A DNA stretch of 64,000 nt from Whitmania pigra (Eukaryota; Annelida; Clitellata; Hirudinida; Haemopidae), in the NCBI GenBank assembly GCA_021613335.1, contig JAJTWR010000287.1, positions 456,001-520,000 of the forward strand, read 5' to 3'. The position numbers and the translations under genes are program-made. How positions within the stretch are numbered: the first letter of the stretch is position 1; each line of letters opens with the position of its first letter. The notes below the pieces were generated by a model, which was not told the origin of the DNA, did not search any database, and saw nothing but the letters and a program-made list of their open reading frames with translations. Positions 47,360-60,510 of this stretch are shown here, piece by piece.

Positions 47360-49100
47360 GTTTTCCTGGTGATTTGGTATTTTTCCATGACGACACATTG
47401 AGATTTTACGTTTAATATCAATATCTACATGTATGGTGATGCATAAGTATTTTGTATTCTTAGTTTTATAGTTTTGTTTTACACTGCAAGGGTCTGCTTG
47501 AAAGTCTACTTTTTAAGTTTAATTTTTTTCAAATTTCTTCACTTTCTGAATTAGCAAAATTGTTCTGTGCCTGTAAGCCTCGTGAGCCATTTTATCTCAA
47601 AGTATTCATTGCTTATTTACAGGTTTATGAAAACTTCGAGATAATTTTTGCATAAAAAAAATCTGATTTCGATCTGTGCACTGAGATTAACTTTGAAGTT
47701 TAAATATTTTGCATGAATGACTAAGCACATTGCTTTTCGAAATAGCTTTACATTTCTTCACTTGTGAATGTTTAATGTGTTACAAGCATTAATGACCTCG
47801 ATGCATGGTGCTAGCTTGAACCAGTCAAAGAATGTTGCAATCAAAAAACTAATTTTGTGTTTTATGTGCCTAAAGTTAGGTTGGACATAAATTACAAGAT
47901 CAATTTTCTAAAATCTGAATTGCATACGTAAATTACATTTGAATTACACTGGTAAGTGCAAAAAATAGATTGCTTTTGGCAATGTTTCCTTGTCATCGTT
48001 TGACGAGATTTAGTGTTAAGACGTATGGAAGTCGATACTGTTAGCAGCAAATGTGCTCAAAACGTTCCATTGAATAGATTTATTATAAATTCAAATTTCA
48101 AGATCTGTTTGTAAAATTTTAGTCTAAGCTTTAAACCGAACTTTGTGGTTACTCTATGATGCAGCTTTGCCCCATCGCATATACATTAAAAATCGTTTGG
48201 TAATTCTGAATAAATTAATTTTTATGTAAATTTGATGCGATTTAATTAGAGCGCGTAATTTAGCTAATGGAAAAGGTAGGCTTGTCGTTTCTTAGAGACT
48301 GAGACAGCTTAGCGGAAGCAATAGCATTAAGTTCATATATTCTCAGCCTCCTCTAACGACCGCTTCGAAGAGAACGAATAGCAAAGCAAATGAAATAATG
48401 GATTACAAAAAAAAACAGAATCGTATATTTATAAACAAACTGGATATTAATCGCAGCAACAATGTCGGTAATAATAACAAATAATGATTACAATTACGGC
48501 ATCAAAAATATAAGTGAGTCCCCTAGTTCACAGTTATAGGTTTGGTCTTATTTCATTATGTACATCAAATCAGTCCAGATATTTATGCAATTCTAACGTT
48601 ACAAATTTAAATATCGACACATAAAACATGAAGTGAAAGTTTCACAGTCAATATGATCGATGCGATAAAACTCGACGTGGCTTTGTTTACTAATTACGAT
48701 AAGCAGAAATGATATGGATATTCCACGATTAATCCCATTGAATTGAGTTTAAAGTAAAAACAATTATATATATAAAAAAAGAGAGAGAGATTGTGTCACA
48801 TTTTAAAACAGACGCAATGTAATTTCTATGCAAATTTAATCGCCTGACTGAAGATAAAAGATTTCTTTGTTTATAGGACGCTTCTCTGTCGTCTGCTTCG
48901 TTAAGTCGTCGACAGAACTTCAAAACGAGTGGTTCGAAGAGGAGAAATGATTGAATTTGAGAAAAAAAGAAAAAACTTATTTAGGAATAAATTTATCAAT
49001 TATAATATACATTATTGCATGAAAAAGTCAGGATGGGCGGGATCGGGTGGTGTGTCTTTTTCGAATCGTCTTGCCTCCTCTTGCATACTCTGTTTAATCT
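47360..49100. other. Kelch 3' UTR and convergent gap
   Basis: AATAAA at 48209-48214 may end the kelch transcript. The SSBP gene converges from the right and its stop is at 49101. An AT-rich stretch with a short (GA)n at 48780-48790 is the only other feature seen. Confidence 0.4.
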
Positions 49101-52100
49101 TCAGAATTTCTGCAGATTCGCTATGATTCTGTTGTAAAGAAAATCTGTTTTTTTATAATTAGCCTGATTCAAGTAAATTAGATCGTAGTGACCGACAGGA
49201 GTCATGCCTTCTTGATTATAGTGAATCTGTGATCCATAACCCATCTCTCCATTTCCTGATCCACCATCTTCCCGAGGCGTTCCTGGGCCATTGTGCGGGG
49301 AATTTTTCAAGCCGTCAAGTCGTTCGTTCGCTGTCGGTTGAAAAAAGACAAATGTAAGAAGTCTGTTAAGAGCTGAAATGATCGAACGCCTCTTATTTAT
49401 CTTGTGTAGCATTTCATTTACACATCATTTATAAATCTCGTACTTTCAAAACAAAAAGTCATCAATCATTGGAGAATTGCTAATAATAAATTGATTAACC
49501 GTAATATAGCTAGGGAAAGGATGAGTAGATGGAGATGTGGTACTCACCGTGAACATACTGTCCATTCATCACTCTAGGCATGTCAGGGCCCATTGGACCT
49601 ATGACTCCTTCGGGGCCTCCCATCGGGAACTGCTGCAATAGTTCAAACTATCAAATAAATGCTTATCGTTTGTTGCAGGATTTCAAGAAAGTATCAATTA
49701 AAAAAAAACCCAAACTACTGGGAGCTTACAACTGGAAGAATATGGCTCACCATGTTTGGCTTCATGATGCCGTACATGTTTTCACCAGAATGAGTTGAGT
49801 CTGGAAGATTGTTAAAGAGTTTCAAAAGAGATCGTACTGGATATTGGTGGCAGTAAACGCCAAATAGAAAGTGCGGTAAAAGTCGTCAATTACCTTGGGG
49901 ACTGGGCATGATGGGCGTACCTGGTGCACCAGTACCACTGACAGGACCCTAGAGTAAAGGTATTACAAATTAAGTGCTTTTCCTGAATTACACTTTGATA
50001 GTGGAGTGATTCTAGTTATACTTTAGGATAGAATGTGATATCAAAATTTAAACTAACGTTAAAGTTACCAGGAGACGGAGAGTTGTATATCATTTGCTGC
50101 AAAAAAAACGTTATAAAATTTTGTCTTTTAATTCTCGTTCAGTCATTTTGAAAATTAAATTTCAACTAATACATTATTTGGAAAATTTCTCTGGTATTTT
50201 ATAATTATTATCAGAACTCACGCCTTGTGAAGAAGGTGGCCAAGATCTTCCACCATTCGGTCCACCCCTATTAAATTTCATCCCCAAATTAATGATTAAT
50301 TGCCTTAGTTTTGTCAATGGTTTGCTAATAATGGGCAATTTAATCAGGGACGTCATTTGCAGGGAGGGTAAACGTCCTTCCGACTTTAGACGCAAAAAGG
50401 TCGTCTCCTTAAGTTTTTTGAGAGGGTTTTTTCCCTTGGAAAAAGCTGAAATGACGCCCCTGCATTTAATGCACGACTAACATTGGCATTGGTGTCATAT
50501 TGCCCGGGACTCCGCTTGGTCCCATGTTTGGCACAACTCCAGGTCCCATTCCAGGTTGTGGTGGACCTCTTAAGCCACTGTAGTTCTTGAAGGACAAATA
50601 AATTCAAACACTTAGATGATTTACATATTAAATTACATTTCTGACAGATTACAAGTGATCGCTTTGGTTAAATAAACATTAATTAATTTAAGCAATTAAT
50701 TTAATGGACATGATGTTTTAGCCTAATATACATTATTTGGCTCACATTAAGATCTACTAGCGACTGGTTGAGCGGGCTTTGTATTTGACCTGCAGCTGGG
50801 TGGGGAATTCTCTGCATCATGTGACCTGGAATGGGGAAATGAACTTTAAAGACTGCTTAACGTTTTGCGGGAGGTGATCTCCCTTCGTCTGGAGATGATA
50901 AGGCAGATAAAACTGGATGATAAATGTCTACGGAGAGATGAAGTAATGGATGAATCAATTAGAAGAAAGAAACCGGGAGGTCCTTTGTTCATCGGACTGT
51001 GACGATTCTCATCCCCGACCATGCGTCTCATTGAGTCGGATTATTGCAATCGAATGGATAATGCAAAAACATTCTGATGACACAGCAATCGTCTACATTA
51101 TGGCCTCCACATTATCCTCTATTGACTCGAAAGATACAAAAAAACCAAGTCATTTTATCGACCACACAAAGAGGGACAGGCGACTGTGCATTGGAGTATA
51201 TGATCTCTGATATTCATTCTCTTTTTTGAGCAGATTTTGTTCATGTGTTGTTGTTGTTGTTTCTTAAATTTTATAACCCAAGATGCTGTCTTTTCTGTTT
51301 TCTGCTTCCCTTAATGTACTTGTTTACAAGTTCATTAACGTCAGTGTCTGCTCCGTCAACATCTGAAGCCACTGCATGGATTCTAGAAATTCCAAATGAT
51401 GACTCGACAGCAGAGGAGATGATGATGATGATGATAGTAGTTGCCAATTTAATGACACTGATGGATGATGGTGTTGATCGTGGGGTCGAATAAAGGACGA
51501 AGAAGATGACTGGGATGGCATGACTGAGAGGTAGAGAAAGAGAGACAAGAACTTCCAAGGAGAGAGAGAGAGAGAGAGAGTACGATGATGAAATTAGTTG
51601 GAGTAATGATCCTGGAGATGGTAATATCCGAGAGATGATGTTGATGACGAGAATGTCGGAGACACGCAACACCGGAGCATGAACAGCAAGGCCGCAGCTC
51701 GAAATATTGATCTATTGATTTTCAGCGCCACTGCACATAGGCAGATATCGCTCCGCGTTTCATGTGAGTTTGTTGCCGACTTTGTCGCTGAAAAGTGATG
51801 GCACATCTTCGCACTCTTGTATCCATCGTTTCAGATTCTTCAAAGAATCTCTTTTTGGGGAAGAAATTAATTTGGATAATTTCTGTTTGCTTAGGAGACC
51901 GATCTTTCACTCTTGGCCTTAACCAGTTTTTTTAAAGACAATAGAAAGTTGTTTTTTTAATATATGAATAAAGAGAAAACTTGGATGTACAAAAAAAAAG
52001 AAAGTGGTTATTGTCGAGCCAGATTAGCAGCAATTTCTGTAAGTCTACACTGCACGTTGCAATTTTCCAACAGTCCACAGGAAAGAGAGAGAAGTCTGTG

Positions 52101-55100
52101 TTTTCGGTCGCCATCCTCACAAGATAGCCTTTAAGATCTCAGGAACAGAATTGAACGGCGTGGTTGATCAATAAGCCGCAGAACGTAAAGGACCGTGATC
52201 TAAGAGGCTCCGGGGAGCCGTGATATTTACGCCGGAATATGCAACTTGGTGGAGCTAAAGTTTGCGCTAAATGAAGACGAATGCCACCGAAACGTCGAGA
52301 AAAAGTTCAACTTCGAGAAGCAATTCTATACCAACTTCACTCGAAAAACTGTACGAGCGTGGATGGCGGGATTGAATGGAATAGTCAGGGCATGGAGCGT
52401 GCGGATCAAATGCCAGCGCAGGAAACTCTGAATTCAGACAAGATGCAAGGACAAATTCCGTCCTCTCGCCGCGCTCGTGCAAAAGCTCTTGCTCTACGCG
52501 TGTGCCAAATCACGAGAGCCCAGAAATTCGCAGCGTGTACGAGACTGGAGAAACTATCCCACGCTCCGGCGAAGATTTCCATTTTCCCTCTTTCTTTCGT
52601 TCTTTCTCCAATGGAGCGTTTTCTCGCCACTCTGCGTCTTCGTATGTGACGTTAAGCTCGGTGGGGAGTGTCGTCTGCGGAGTTCGCGCGCTCGCCCGTG
52701 TGAAGCCTGGTGGAGGAAGGAGGTTGCGCTGGAAAGAAAGAAAGAAAGAAAGCGATGAAAGATTTTATGCAATTCCAAAAGTGTTTACACGAATCGATCA
52801 CGTGCTTCTGGAGCGCGAGGTGGCTTAATATTTCGGGAGCTTTGGTCGTAATTCAACCGTCTGACTCGTCAGAACTGAACGGGAGGGAAATGGAGGAGAC
52901 GGAGAGCATTTTTGATTGAATCACATTGATGAATTCCTCTCGAGGGCATGAGAAAGAAAGGATGCTTTTCACTTTTTAGTAGGAAGCTTTGAGTTCATTA
53001 AGCTTCGTCCTATTGTTTATTAGCTCTCTTCGGCGAGCGCGCCATTAAGGAGAAGCTCAGGCAGACGTAAATGACATTTAAGATCTTTATAAACTCGGAT
53101 GTCCTCGACAACGATGTCTTTCGTGCGTCGGTGTCGTGATGTTGCATGAATTGACGGCTGTGGAGAAAGCATACGAATTCGATGCTTCAGCTATGAAAAT
53201 GGTCACATTTTATCTTTATTCGATAGAGTAGATTATTAAATAGGCTTCGGTCTGCCGATATTCCCGCTATCAGATGTCCATTGAAGGCGGATTTTTAGCC
53301 GGAAGCCCCGGTGTACCACGCCCACATGGCATTTGTCAAAACGTCAAGGCTTATGACGTCCGTCTTCATTCAATTTCCAGGCTGGAGAATTTTCATTTTC
53401 TGTCGCCTTTCATTGCCTACTTCCAATGCTATTATTCTACAACTTTCAATTTCAAACTGAGTCGATCATATGCAATTTGTCGAAGGATAGTAATAATTTT
53501 TTTTATATGATTTTAAGAGGTTATATGTGGCATTACACCTCAATTGGTATGACATTCTTCTGTAAGTATTAGATGTTGTTTGTGATGAATGAAATAAATT
53601 TCAATGACTCGACAGATTCCAAACGTGTTAACAACCTGGCCTCATGTCTACTCCGCCCGGAATGCCAGGTCCAGGACCCTATTAAAATTAAAAATCATTA
53701 AAAAAGTTGACAATTACTCGAGAAATAAAATTATAAATTATTATGACGTAGATGCAACTTTTTACGAGTACAACAAGATTTATTCAGCAGCCGTTGAACA
53801 TAGATTTTTAAAACAATTTAATTTCAAGTAAATTTTCTTCTGTGCAAATAAACATGTATTTTAAATATAAAAATAAATGTAAAATATAAATATAAACATT
53901 TATAAGAATAATAGCAAATAAAAACAATATTTCATTATTATTTATTTTAATCATTATTTCAAAACGTTCATAAGACCCAACATTAAGAATGAAATGGAAT
54001 AACTGTAGGATTGAAATACCGTGAAATCCATGTGGTTAGGCATTCTTACGAGGCCTCTTGGTCCAGGGTAACGTGGCGATAAAAATGGCTAAAAAACAAA
54101 TTTAAATGAGATAAAAAAAATAAATAAACGATTGAAATTAATTGAAAACATTTTTCGTTTCATTAAAAATTATTCCTTCAGAAATTGATTCAACAAAGTG
54201 TGAAACGAGCCACTTCAAAGGGATGAAACTTAACAGAAGTTTCTATACCCGAGATAAAAAGTGTTTTGCTTTAATACACTTGATGTTTAAGATTACATTT
54301 CATTTTTTTTATATTTACTACATTTCTGATGGAGATTAATAAAAAAATATGGAGAATATATTGCTCAATTAATTGCGTCAGCCATAAGGAGTCTGCGTCA
54401 GCCGTTGGGTTATATGTAACGGCTATAGAAACTATGGGTCGACCATAAGTGGGTCTGGGTCAGCCATAGGGGTGTTGGGTCAGCCATAGGGGTGTTGGGC
54501 GGCCTCGGATTGACCGAATGGGGCTGCCGTATTTGATTCTGATCGTTTGTTTATTGAACGAAATTCCAGTTGTACCTGTCCTGTCTGGGACATCATCTGA
54601 CCGTGCATGGGGTGTGGTGACATCTGAGAACCCGGATGGGTGGGTGAAGGGTGCCTCATGTGTGGATTCTGGATTATAATTTCATTATTTTATTATTAAT
54701 ATATTATTAATAAAAACTGTAATAATATAAATTATTGTAATTTACCGTGATTAATAACGGAGTGTAAAATAATTTAATATTTACTCTGGCAAATCAATAT
54801 TATTGATGTCCATAAAAAAGAAAATATAGTCTACGGATATTTTGAAGGGATAATGAAGAAAAATACGAGTATTGTTCTTACGTGAGCACTGCCGTTCAAG
54901 CCGTAACCAGGATTGACGAACCCCTGTGCACAAAAAAAAGAATATTTATAATAATAATAATAGATTTAAAATACAAATTATATTTTAGTAAGAATAATTA
55001 TAATAAAAATAGTTTTAAAAGATGAATTTTATTTTAATGATTATCGAATTTTAAATTTTAAATAAATTCTAATTGTCAAAAATTATCTTATTTTTTATTT

Positions 55101-55376
55101 TGGTCAAAATTAATGAACACTGATTTCTTTGTTCTCTGTGTTAGTGGACGTCTTGTTCAACGTGGAAGTCTATTCATTTTTTTAATTTATTCGTACAGAG
55201 TATTTGTGAATTGTTTATATAATCTTTTTGATGGTGATGATGACGACGACGACTACGATGATGACAAAGACGATGACGACGATGATGATGACAAATAATT
55301 AAAATAATACAAAAAAAAATCAATGTTAACAGGATACCATTGGGCTGCCCTCATGTGTTGAAGGTGGTGATATAAA
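49101..55376 (-). CDS. SSBP: SSBP/Ssdp LIM-domain-cofactor partner, 3' part (13 exons)
   Basis: Minus-strand exons, 5' to 3': 55376-55338, 54923-54882, 54668-54576, 54088-54020, 53678-53636, 50825-50746, 50585-50482, 50267-50222, 50096-50058, 49948-49894, 49800-49751, 49632-49548 and 49330-49101. All phases match, giving 324 codons plus stop. The product is Pro/Gly/Met-rich and follows the SSBP2/3/4 order: PFLSPRYPGPRG, GRSWPPSS, YNSPSPGN, GAPGTPIMPSPQDSTHSGEN, NMYGIM, FPMGGPEG and KNSP...GPGTPREDG. Known role: SSBP proteins stabilise LDB/Chip LIM-cofactor complexes in transcription. The N-terminal LUFS/LisH dimerisation part was not found up to 64000, so a long first intron is implied. The C-terminus differs from the usual ending: after GEMGYGSQ it runs into about 40 unrelated residues, so an alternative last exon or a missed splice is possible. 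Confidence 0.88.
50826..53635. other. 2.8-kb SSBP intron with a CpG-richer segment
   Basis: No SSBP exon fits between 50826 and 53635. The part 52100-53110 is CpG-richer with a TGACGT element near 52645, GAAA repeats at about 52734-52750 and overlapping open frames on both strands, as in a promoter-like island. Open frames there show no domain. (GA)n lies at about 51560-51580. Confidence 0.4.
54375..54505. repeat. GTCAGCCATAGGGG-type short tandem repeat
   Basis: GGTCAGCCATAGGGGTGTTG recurs twice exactly near 54450-54500, with degraded copies (GTCAGCCATAAGGA, GTCAGCCGTTGGG) upstream, inside an SSBP intron. Confidence 0.65.
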
Positions 55377-56570
55377 CTGAAAAGACAGTCGCACACAACA
55401 CTACAAGAGCACAACAGCACGATACGACCAAGGCAACTACATCATAAATCTCGTACTCCTGAATTGTTGTTGTTGTTGTTGTTGTTGTTGTTCCATCCGA
55501 AGAATATGAATATGTAGTGTGCGAAACAATGTACTTCTGGATATATTCCCGCTCTATGAAAATGGCGCGTGTGTGGATATAAATTCAAATGTAAACGTCT
55601 TAAATCTTTAACTTCTTTTGACTTTAAGGAAATAAAATGGAATTAAACAAAAAATTTATTCAGAATAAAGAACTTCTAGAAATAAGAATAATAAAGTAAT
55701 AAAAAAATATATTATAAAATATTATCGAAATAAATTATTGTAATAATAAATTTATTGCTACCAAGATCAAAATAATTACAAAAGCATGCAACGTCACAAC
55801 GATGGACACACAAAGTGTGAAGCACAATGCGATGCATTAATATCGATCGGCAATCAAGCGTAACGATTAACAGGTGAATTAGCATTGGACAGGTTTCAAG
55901 GTAATAGCGGTGAAATAAAATTGTTTCAAAAACTAATTTAAAAATTAAATTCTCTTTAAAACCGGGGGTATCTAAGAGCAAATTTGCGCAAAAAAAAGTC
56001 TTGAAAGTATCTGGAAAATACCTGTGCACTTTGGAAAGACCGAACAAATATGCCGTGGTACAAATGGTATAAAAAATTGTTTATTAACGTCCGACGCAAA
56101 GCTAGATGATTAGGACGGTGACGTGGTATAAATCCGCCGTGGTATAATACGCCGTGGAATAAATATGCCGCGGAATACGCCAAGGTTTAACTGTGCCGTG
56201 GTATAAATATACTTCGGTATAAACATACCGTGGTATAAATACGCCGTGGAATAAATATTCCGGTCGTGAATTATGTTCTTGACACTCACAGGTCATCGCC
56301 GGCGAAAGTATTTCTCAGTCCATCCTTTTCAATTTCTTTAACCAGCCTCTCTTTGATCTTATTATAATGCGATTGTGTTAATTATGTTAATTATTGTTAT
56401 TGTTGTCGTAATTTGTTAATTGATATTAATTTAACTTGTAATATGATCGTGTTAATCATAATGATAACTATGTGAAGATATAGACTACTTGGTTATATCA
56501 TTATTTCGGTGCTAAAAATATTCTAGTCGGTTGCTATCACATTTTCCGTCGTCATCATCAGAAACTTCTA

Positions 56571-56613
<43 letters not shown>

Positions 56614-56700
56614 AGTAGCATTAGCATAAGCATAATCATAATCAGATAATTAAGCATCATCATCATCATCATCCTATTTCCATGGCTGCTCCATGAACAG
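55377..56700. other. Probable 5' intron of SSBP, simple-repeat rich
   Basis: No exon recognised. (TTG)n lies near 55465-55490 and (ATC)n near 56570-56600. A TATAAA-bearing minisatellite is listed separately. The SSBP LUFS exons were searched for by conserved residues and not seen. Confidence 0.4.
56045..56265. repeat. Minisatellite of GCCGTGGTATAAATA units
   Basis: A 15-17 base unit (GCCGTGGTATAAATA and variants such as GCCGTGGAATAAATAT and ACCGTGGTATAAATAC) occurs about ten times, dense from 56120 to 56265. Most copies carry TATAAA or AATAAA. Confidence 0.8.
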
Positions 56701-56923
56701 GCTTATTAAAGCGAACGGATCCACTTGGAAATTTATGGCCGGGATGAGCTCCGCGTTACACGTCCTCAGTGGAAAAGCTCATTCATCCACCTTTCTTTCC
56801 TTCCATCCTTCCATTGCCTTCCTCCTTTTCCAGTCATTCTTTCAGCTTTGATTTTCAGTTTTGGTTTTAAATTATTTATTCGAAAAAAAAGTTGGAATTG
56901 TGATTGTTTCCATTTCCTGTTTG

Positions 56924-56990
56924 TCGTCGTCGTCGTTGTTGTTGCTGCTGCTGTTGTTGTTGTTGTTGTTGTTGCTGCTGCTGCTGCTGT

Positions 56991-57022
<32 letters not shown>

Positions 57023-57033
57023 TTGTTGCTGTT
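56924..57033. repeat. (TTG/CTG)n trinucleotide repeat
   Basis: Mixed GTC, TTG and CTG triplets; on the minus strand they form a run of Gln codons in an open frame with no other gene features. Confidence 0.9.
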
Positions 57034-57164
57034 TTAATGACCGTTCGTAAAGGTCGTTGTTCGTGTTGTCGAACACGTAAAGAGTGCGCATTCGCGACGA
57101 GAAACAAGGAAATTGGAAATGAGATGGAAAAACTACAAAGAACGTTCTTTAAAGCTTGTTTTTC

Positions 57165-57830
57165 CTCCCTCCGTCCGTCCATCCGTACGATCAATCTATC
57201 CGCTCACGAACGTTTTCATCCTCCCGTCCATCCATCATCGGTCGATCCATCTTTTTATTCATCCTCCCATCCATCCGTCCATCCATCTGTCCATCCATCT
57301 TTTTATTCATCCTCCCATCCATCCGTCCATCCATCCATCTATCCATCCGTCCGTCTTTCCGTCTATCCACCTGTCCATCCATCCGTCCGTCCATCTGTCC
57401 ATCCATCCGTCCATCCATCCGTCCATCCATCCGTCCATCCATCGTCCATCCATCCGTCCATCCATCCATCTATCCATCCGTCCGTCTTTCCGTCTATCCA
57501 CCTGTCCATCCATCCGTCCGTCCATCTGTCCATCCATCCGTCCATCCATCCGTCCATCCATCCGTCCATCCATCCGTCCATCCATCCGTCCATCCATCCG
57601 TCCATCCATCCGTCCATCCATCCGTCCATCCATCCGTCCATCCATCCGTCCATCCATCCGTCCATCCATCCGTCCATCCATCCGTCCATCCATCCGTCCA
57701 TCCATCCGTCCATCCATCCGTCCATCCATCCGTCCATCCATCCGTCCATCCATCCATCCATCCGTCTATCCATCCATCCGTCTAACCATCCGTCCGTCTA
57801 ACCATCCGTCCGTCCGTCCACCCATCACTG
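57165..57830. repeat. (CCATCCGT)n satellite with internal duplication
   Basis: Octamer CCATCCGT and tetramer CCAT arrays. A segment with TCTATCCATCCGTCCGTC and CTTTCCGTCTATCCACC occurs twice with an offset of about 131 bases, and a TTTTTATTCATCC block also occurs twice (near 57250 and 57300). The 57535-57755 part is a nearly perfect octamer array. Open frames in all registers result from the repeat. Confidence 0.95.
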
Positions 57831-58249
57831 TCTTCGTGGAGAAATAGAATGACTCAGACTCTGGCGTGACTGAGGAGCTTGTGGAAATGTTAACTGTCGT
57901 CGTTGTTGTTGTAGCTGTTGTTGTTATTAACAATTGTTGTATCTAGTGATTGAAATGTTATTAAGACAGTGCTTATTCTTATCACTGTTATCGTATTATC
58001 GCTGTTGTTGTTGTTTTAATGGGGAGTCAAGTCTTTGATGGTCGTTGATCCGCCAAAAGGGTGGAGTCAAAAGCATACCAGATGGGGTAGAACAAGTCGT
58101 ACATCGAATGCCACGTGGATACAAACATGATACATTTAGAGGATGGAGGTGAATAATTAGACGATATCACGACAAGAAACAGAGAGAAACAGAGAAGCAC
58201 GCGAACGCAATAATACAGCGGGACTGTTTAAGCCATGAGCGCGTAGGAA

Positions 58250-59020
58250 TACATAAATCCTAGCGCATGCGTCTCCGCTCTTGAAGAATGGCCGAGGAGA
58301 ATTCATGCGCGCTCGAGTGAGGTCCAATTATCTCATTCCGAGATGTATGGAGTGAACTTAACGCCCAGAGGAGTGAACGCCTTTCAATCATTCTCATTCC
58401 TCGCACTTTGCGTTTATTTATTTTGTCTTTTTCTACAATTTTCGCTCATTCTGTCGTTGACGAGCGCCTGGTCCTGGCGAGAATGAAAGACGTCATAAAA
58501 GAGGACGAGAAATCAAAAGGTGTCGAGGAGAAGAAAATTGTCCACAAACTTCTTTGATGACCGCCCATTCACGGGGAGTAAATTCTGGAATGGAGGGGCA
58601 TGGGGATGAGCAGAGGTGTGGAAGTGTACAATCGAATTCACACGCACACTCGCACGTGCGCACAAAAAGAAAAAAAGACCAACGGACGATCGAGAGCGCT
58701 TCTTCTGAGAGGCGGCGCAGAACCGCCATAAACAAGCTAGCCTCCGCCACGACCTCTTAACCCGCGGATGAATCTCCTCAAAGGCAGGCCCTCCCCGTCC
58801 AGCACCCCCCCCAGACTGTTTAGCCATTCCCCTCTCGGTAATAAAACTTTCGAGCGCGCACACAAAGCTCCACACGGTCTGTGTAAATCTTCCGCGTGGC
58901 ACGGGGCAAGATGGGATGCCATATATATTTTCTAAGTGACAGGAGCCCGCGTGCGCCGTGCTGCGCATGCGCATTGTTTACTTCCGGTGATTGTAAATAT
59001 GGCGGATGGAGATTTTTACG
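58250..59020 (+). promoter_or_regulatory. CpG-richer promoter-like region with NRF1, ETS and YY1 sites
   Basis: TGCGCATGCGCA (NRF1 palindrome) lies at 58962-58973, ACTTCCGG (ETS) at 58980-58987 and AAATATGGCGGATGG (YY1) at 58995-59009. They follow one another within 50 bases in the order common at TATA-less housekeeping starts. The YY1 site orientation suggests plus-strand transcription starting near 59000. Neither a plus-strand coding exon nor the SSBP first exon could be recognised nearby. Confidence 0.45.
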
Positions 59021-60399
59021 ATGGAGACTTGAGTTTATGAACGTTTGTAATTTGTTGCCGTTTTTAAATGGTTTTTTAGTTTTTTCTTTAATTGTGAACG
59101 AAAGTTAATTGTTTGACTTGGCAAAACTTAGCTGGTTCAGCGCATTTACAGTTACTGAAGATACAACTGCTAAAAATAAATATTATTAACTAATTATTAT
59201 AAATATCGATAATATTATGATCAGATGTTGAACAAGCAGTTATTTAGTTACTTCGCAAATGTTAGAAATTCTTCCAAATGGAAAAACATGTTATAAACAA
59301 CAACAACAACATGTGACGTCGATAGCGGACAGATACTGATGATGATGATGCAGAACTTTTCATTTATGGAAATAAATATTTCGTGTATTTAACACATTAA
59401 TTAAACATATTCTCGTGCTTAAAACAACTTAATTATCATAATGAAAAGTAATAAAAATAGCTGCGCCTAAAGCATAATTTAGAGTCGTTACTTGACTTTA
59501 GAAAAATTACGAAATCGAAAACAAAAAGTGATCGCAAAAAACATCGAAAATCTTTCGTTAGCAGCACTGTTGAAAGGCATCGTAAAAATCAAAGAAACGG
59601 ACATGAAAAGCCGAATGAAACGCTCGCGTTCAAATCTCCCCACTCCCCCCTCACCCCTCCCCCGTGGCTTTGTAAAGCACCCCAGGTTACCCACTGGATG
59701 CCCCTAACGAAGGTTGTTGACATGTTAATCTTGAGTCGAGCGATAATTGAGATATTTCTGGAATATCATTGTACGGACATGGCGTTTCTGTTCTCAGCGT
59801 GAGATTCTTTAAAAGAAAAAGCAGATGTTGATAATAGTTGTTGATAAAATGATGTGTCGTTTATAAAGTTGTTGATAAAATGATGTGTCGTTGATAAAGT
59901 TGTTGATAATGTATTTTCAAGTTGCTCTTGTAGAGCCTGATTAATGAGATCGTCGTGTGTATTGCGTATTCCTGTGTGGTATTCTAAAGGAGAAACATTG
60001 AATAATTGCTGTGTCCAGCACATTCTCTTCCACCGAACCAGCAACATCTCGTCGTCATTCTCTTCCACTCCATTGATCAATGAATCAATCACGTGGATGT
60101 GTATTTCTGACTAGAGCTGCGATTGGGTGCTTTATCCATCACATACTTTTAATTTTGTTGAAGGAAAGTTCAGAGAAAAGTTGTAAAATTAATAAAAATA
60201 AATCTATAAATAAACCCCAATCCCCCAAGAACCCCATCCATGAGGGGGTGGCGAATTTAGGGGAGCGCAACGGAATATGGATTGGATTCTTCCTGGTGTC
60301 AAAAGGGTTTTCAAGGACTTGGAGAAAAACGTCACTTCAAAAGGAATCATTCCTTTGTACATTTTCAAAGTCCTAACTTTCTTTTTCGCGTCTTGTTTG

Positions 60400-60510
60400 T
60401 GCTGTTGTATGTGCGTATTGTTTGTTGCTGTGTGCGTGTTGTTTGTTGCTGTGTGCGTGTTGTTTGTTGTTGTGTGCGTGTTGTTTGATGAGCTGTACGT
60501 GTTGTTCGTT
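60400..60510. repeat. 21-bp tandem repeat (GTGTTGTTTGTTGCTGTGTGC)
   Basis: Four to five copies of a 21-base unit starting near 60415; in one plus-strand frame they read VLFVAVC repeatedly. The frame has no other support as a gene. Confidence 0.75.

Noticed and set aside
57113..57847. [11 protein letters not shown] and MDGW open frames
   Set aside because: All registers of a tetramer/octamer satellite are open; no unique sequence supports a gene.
58999..59040. ATGGCGGATGGAGAT as a start codon (MADGDFYDG)
   Set aside because: Stop after 13 codons with no good donor; the ATG is better explained as part of a YY1 site.
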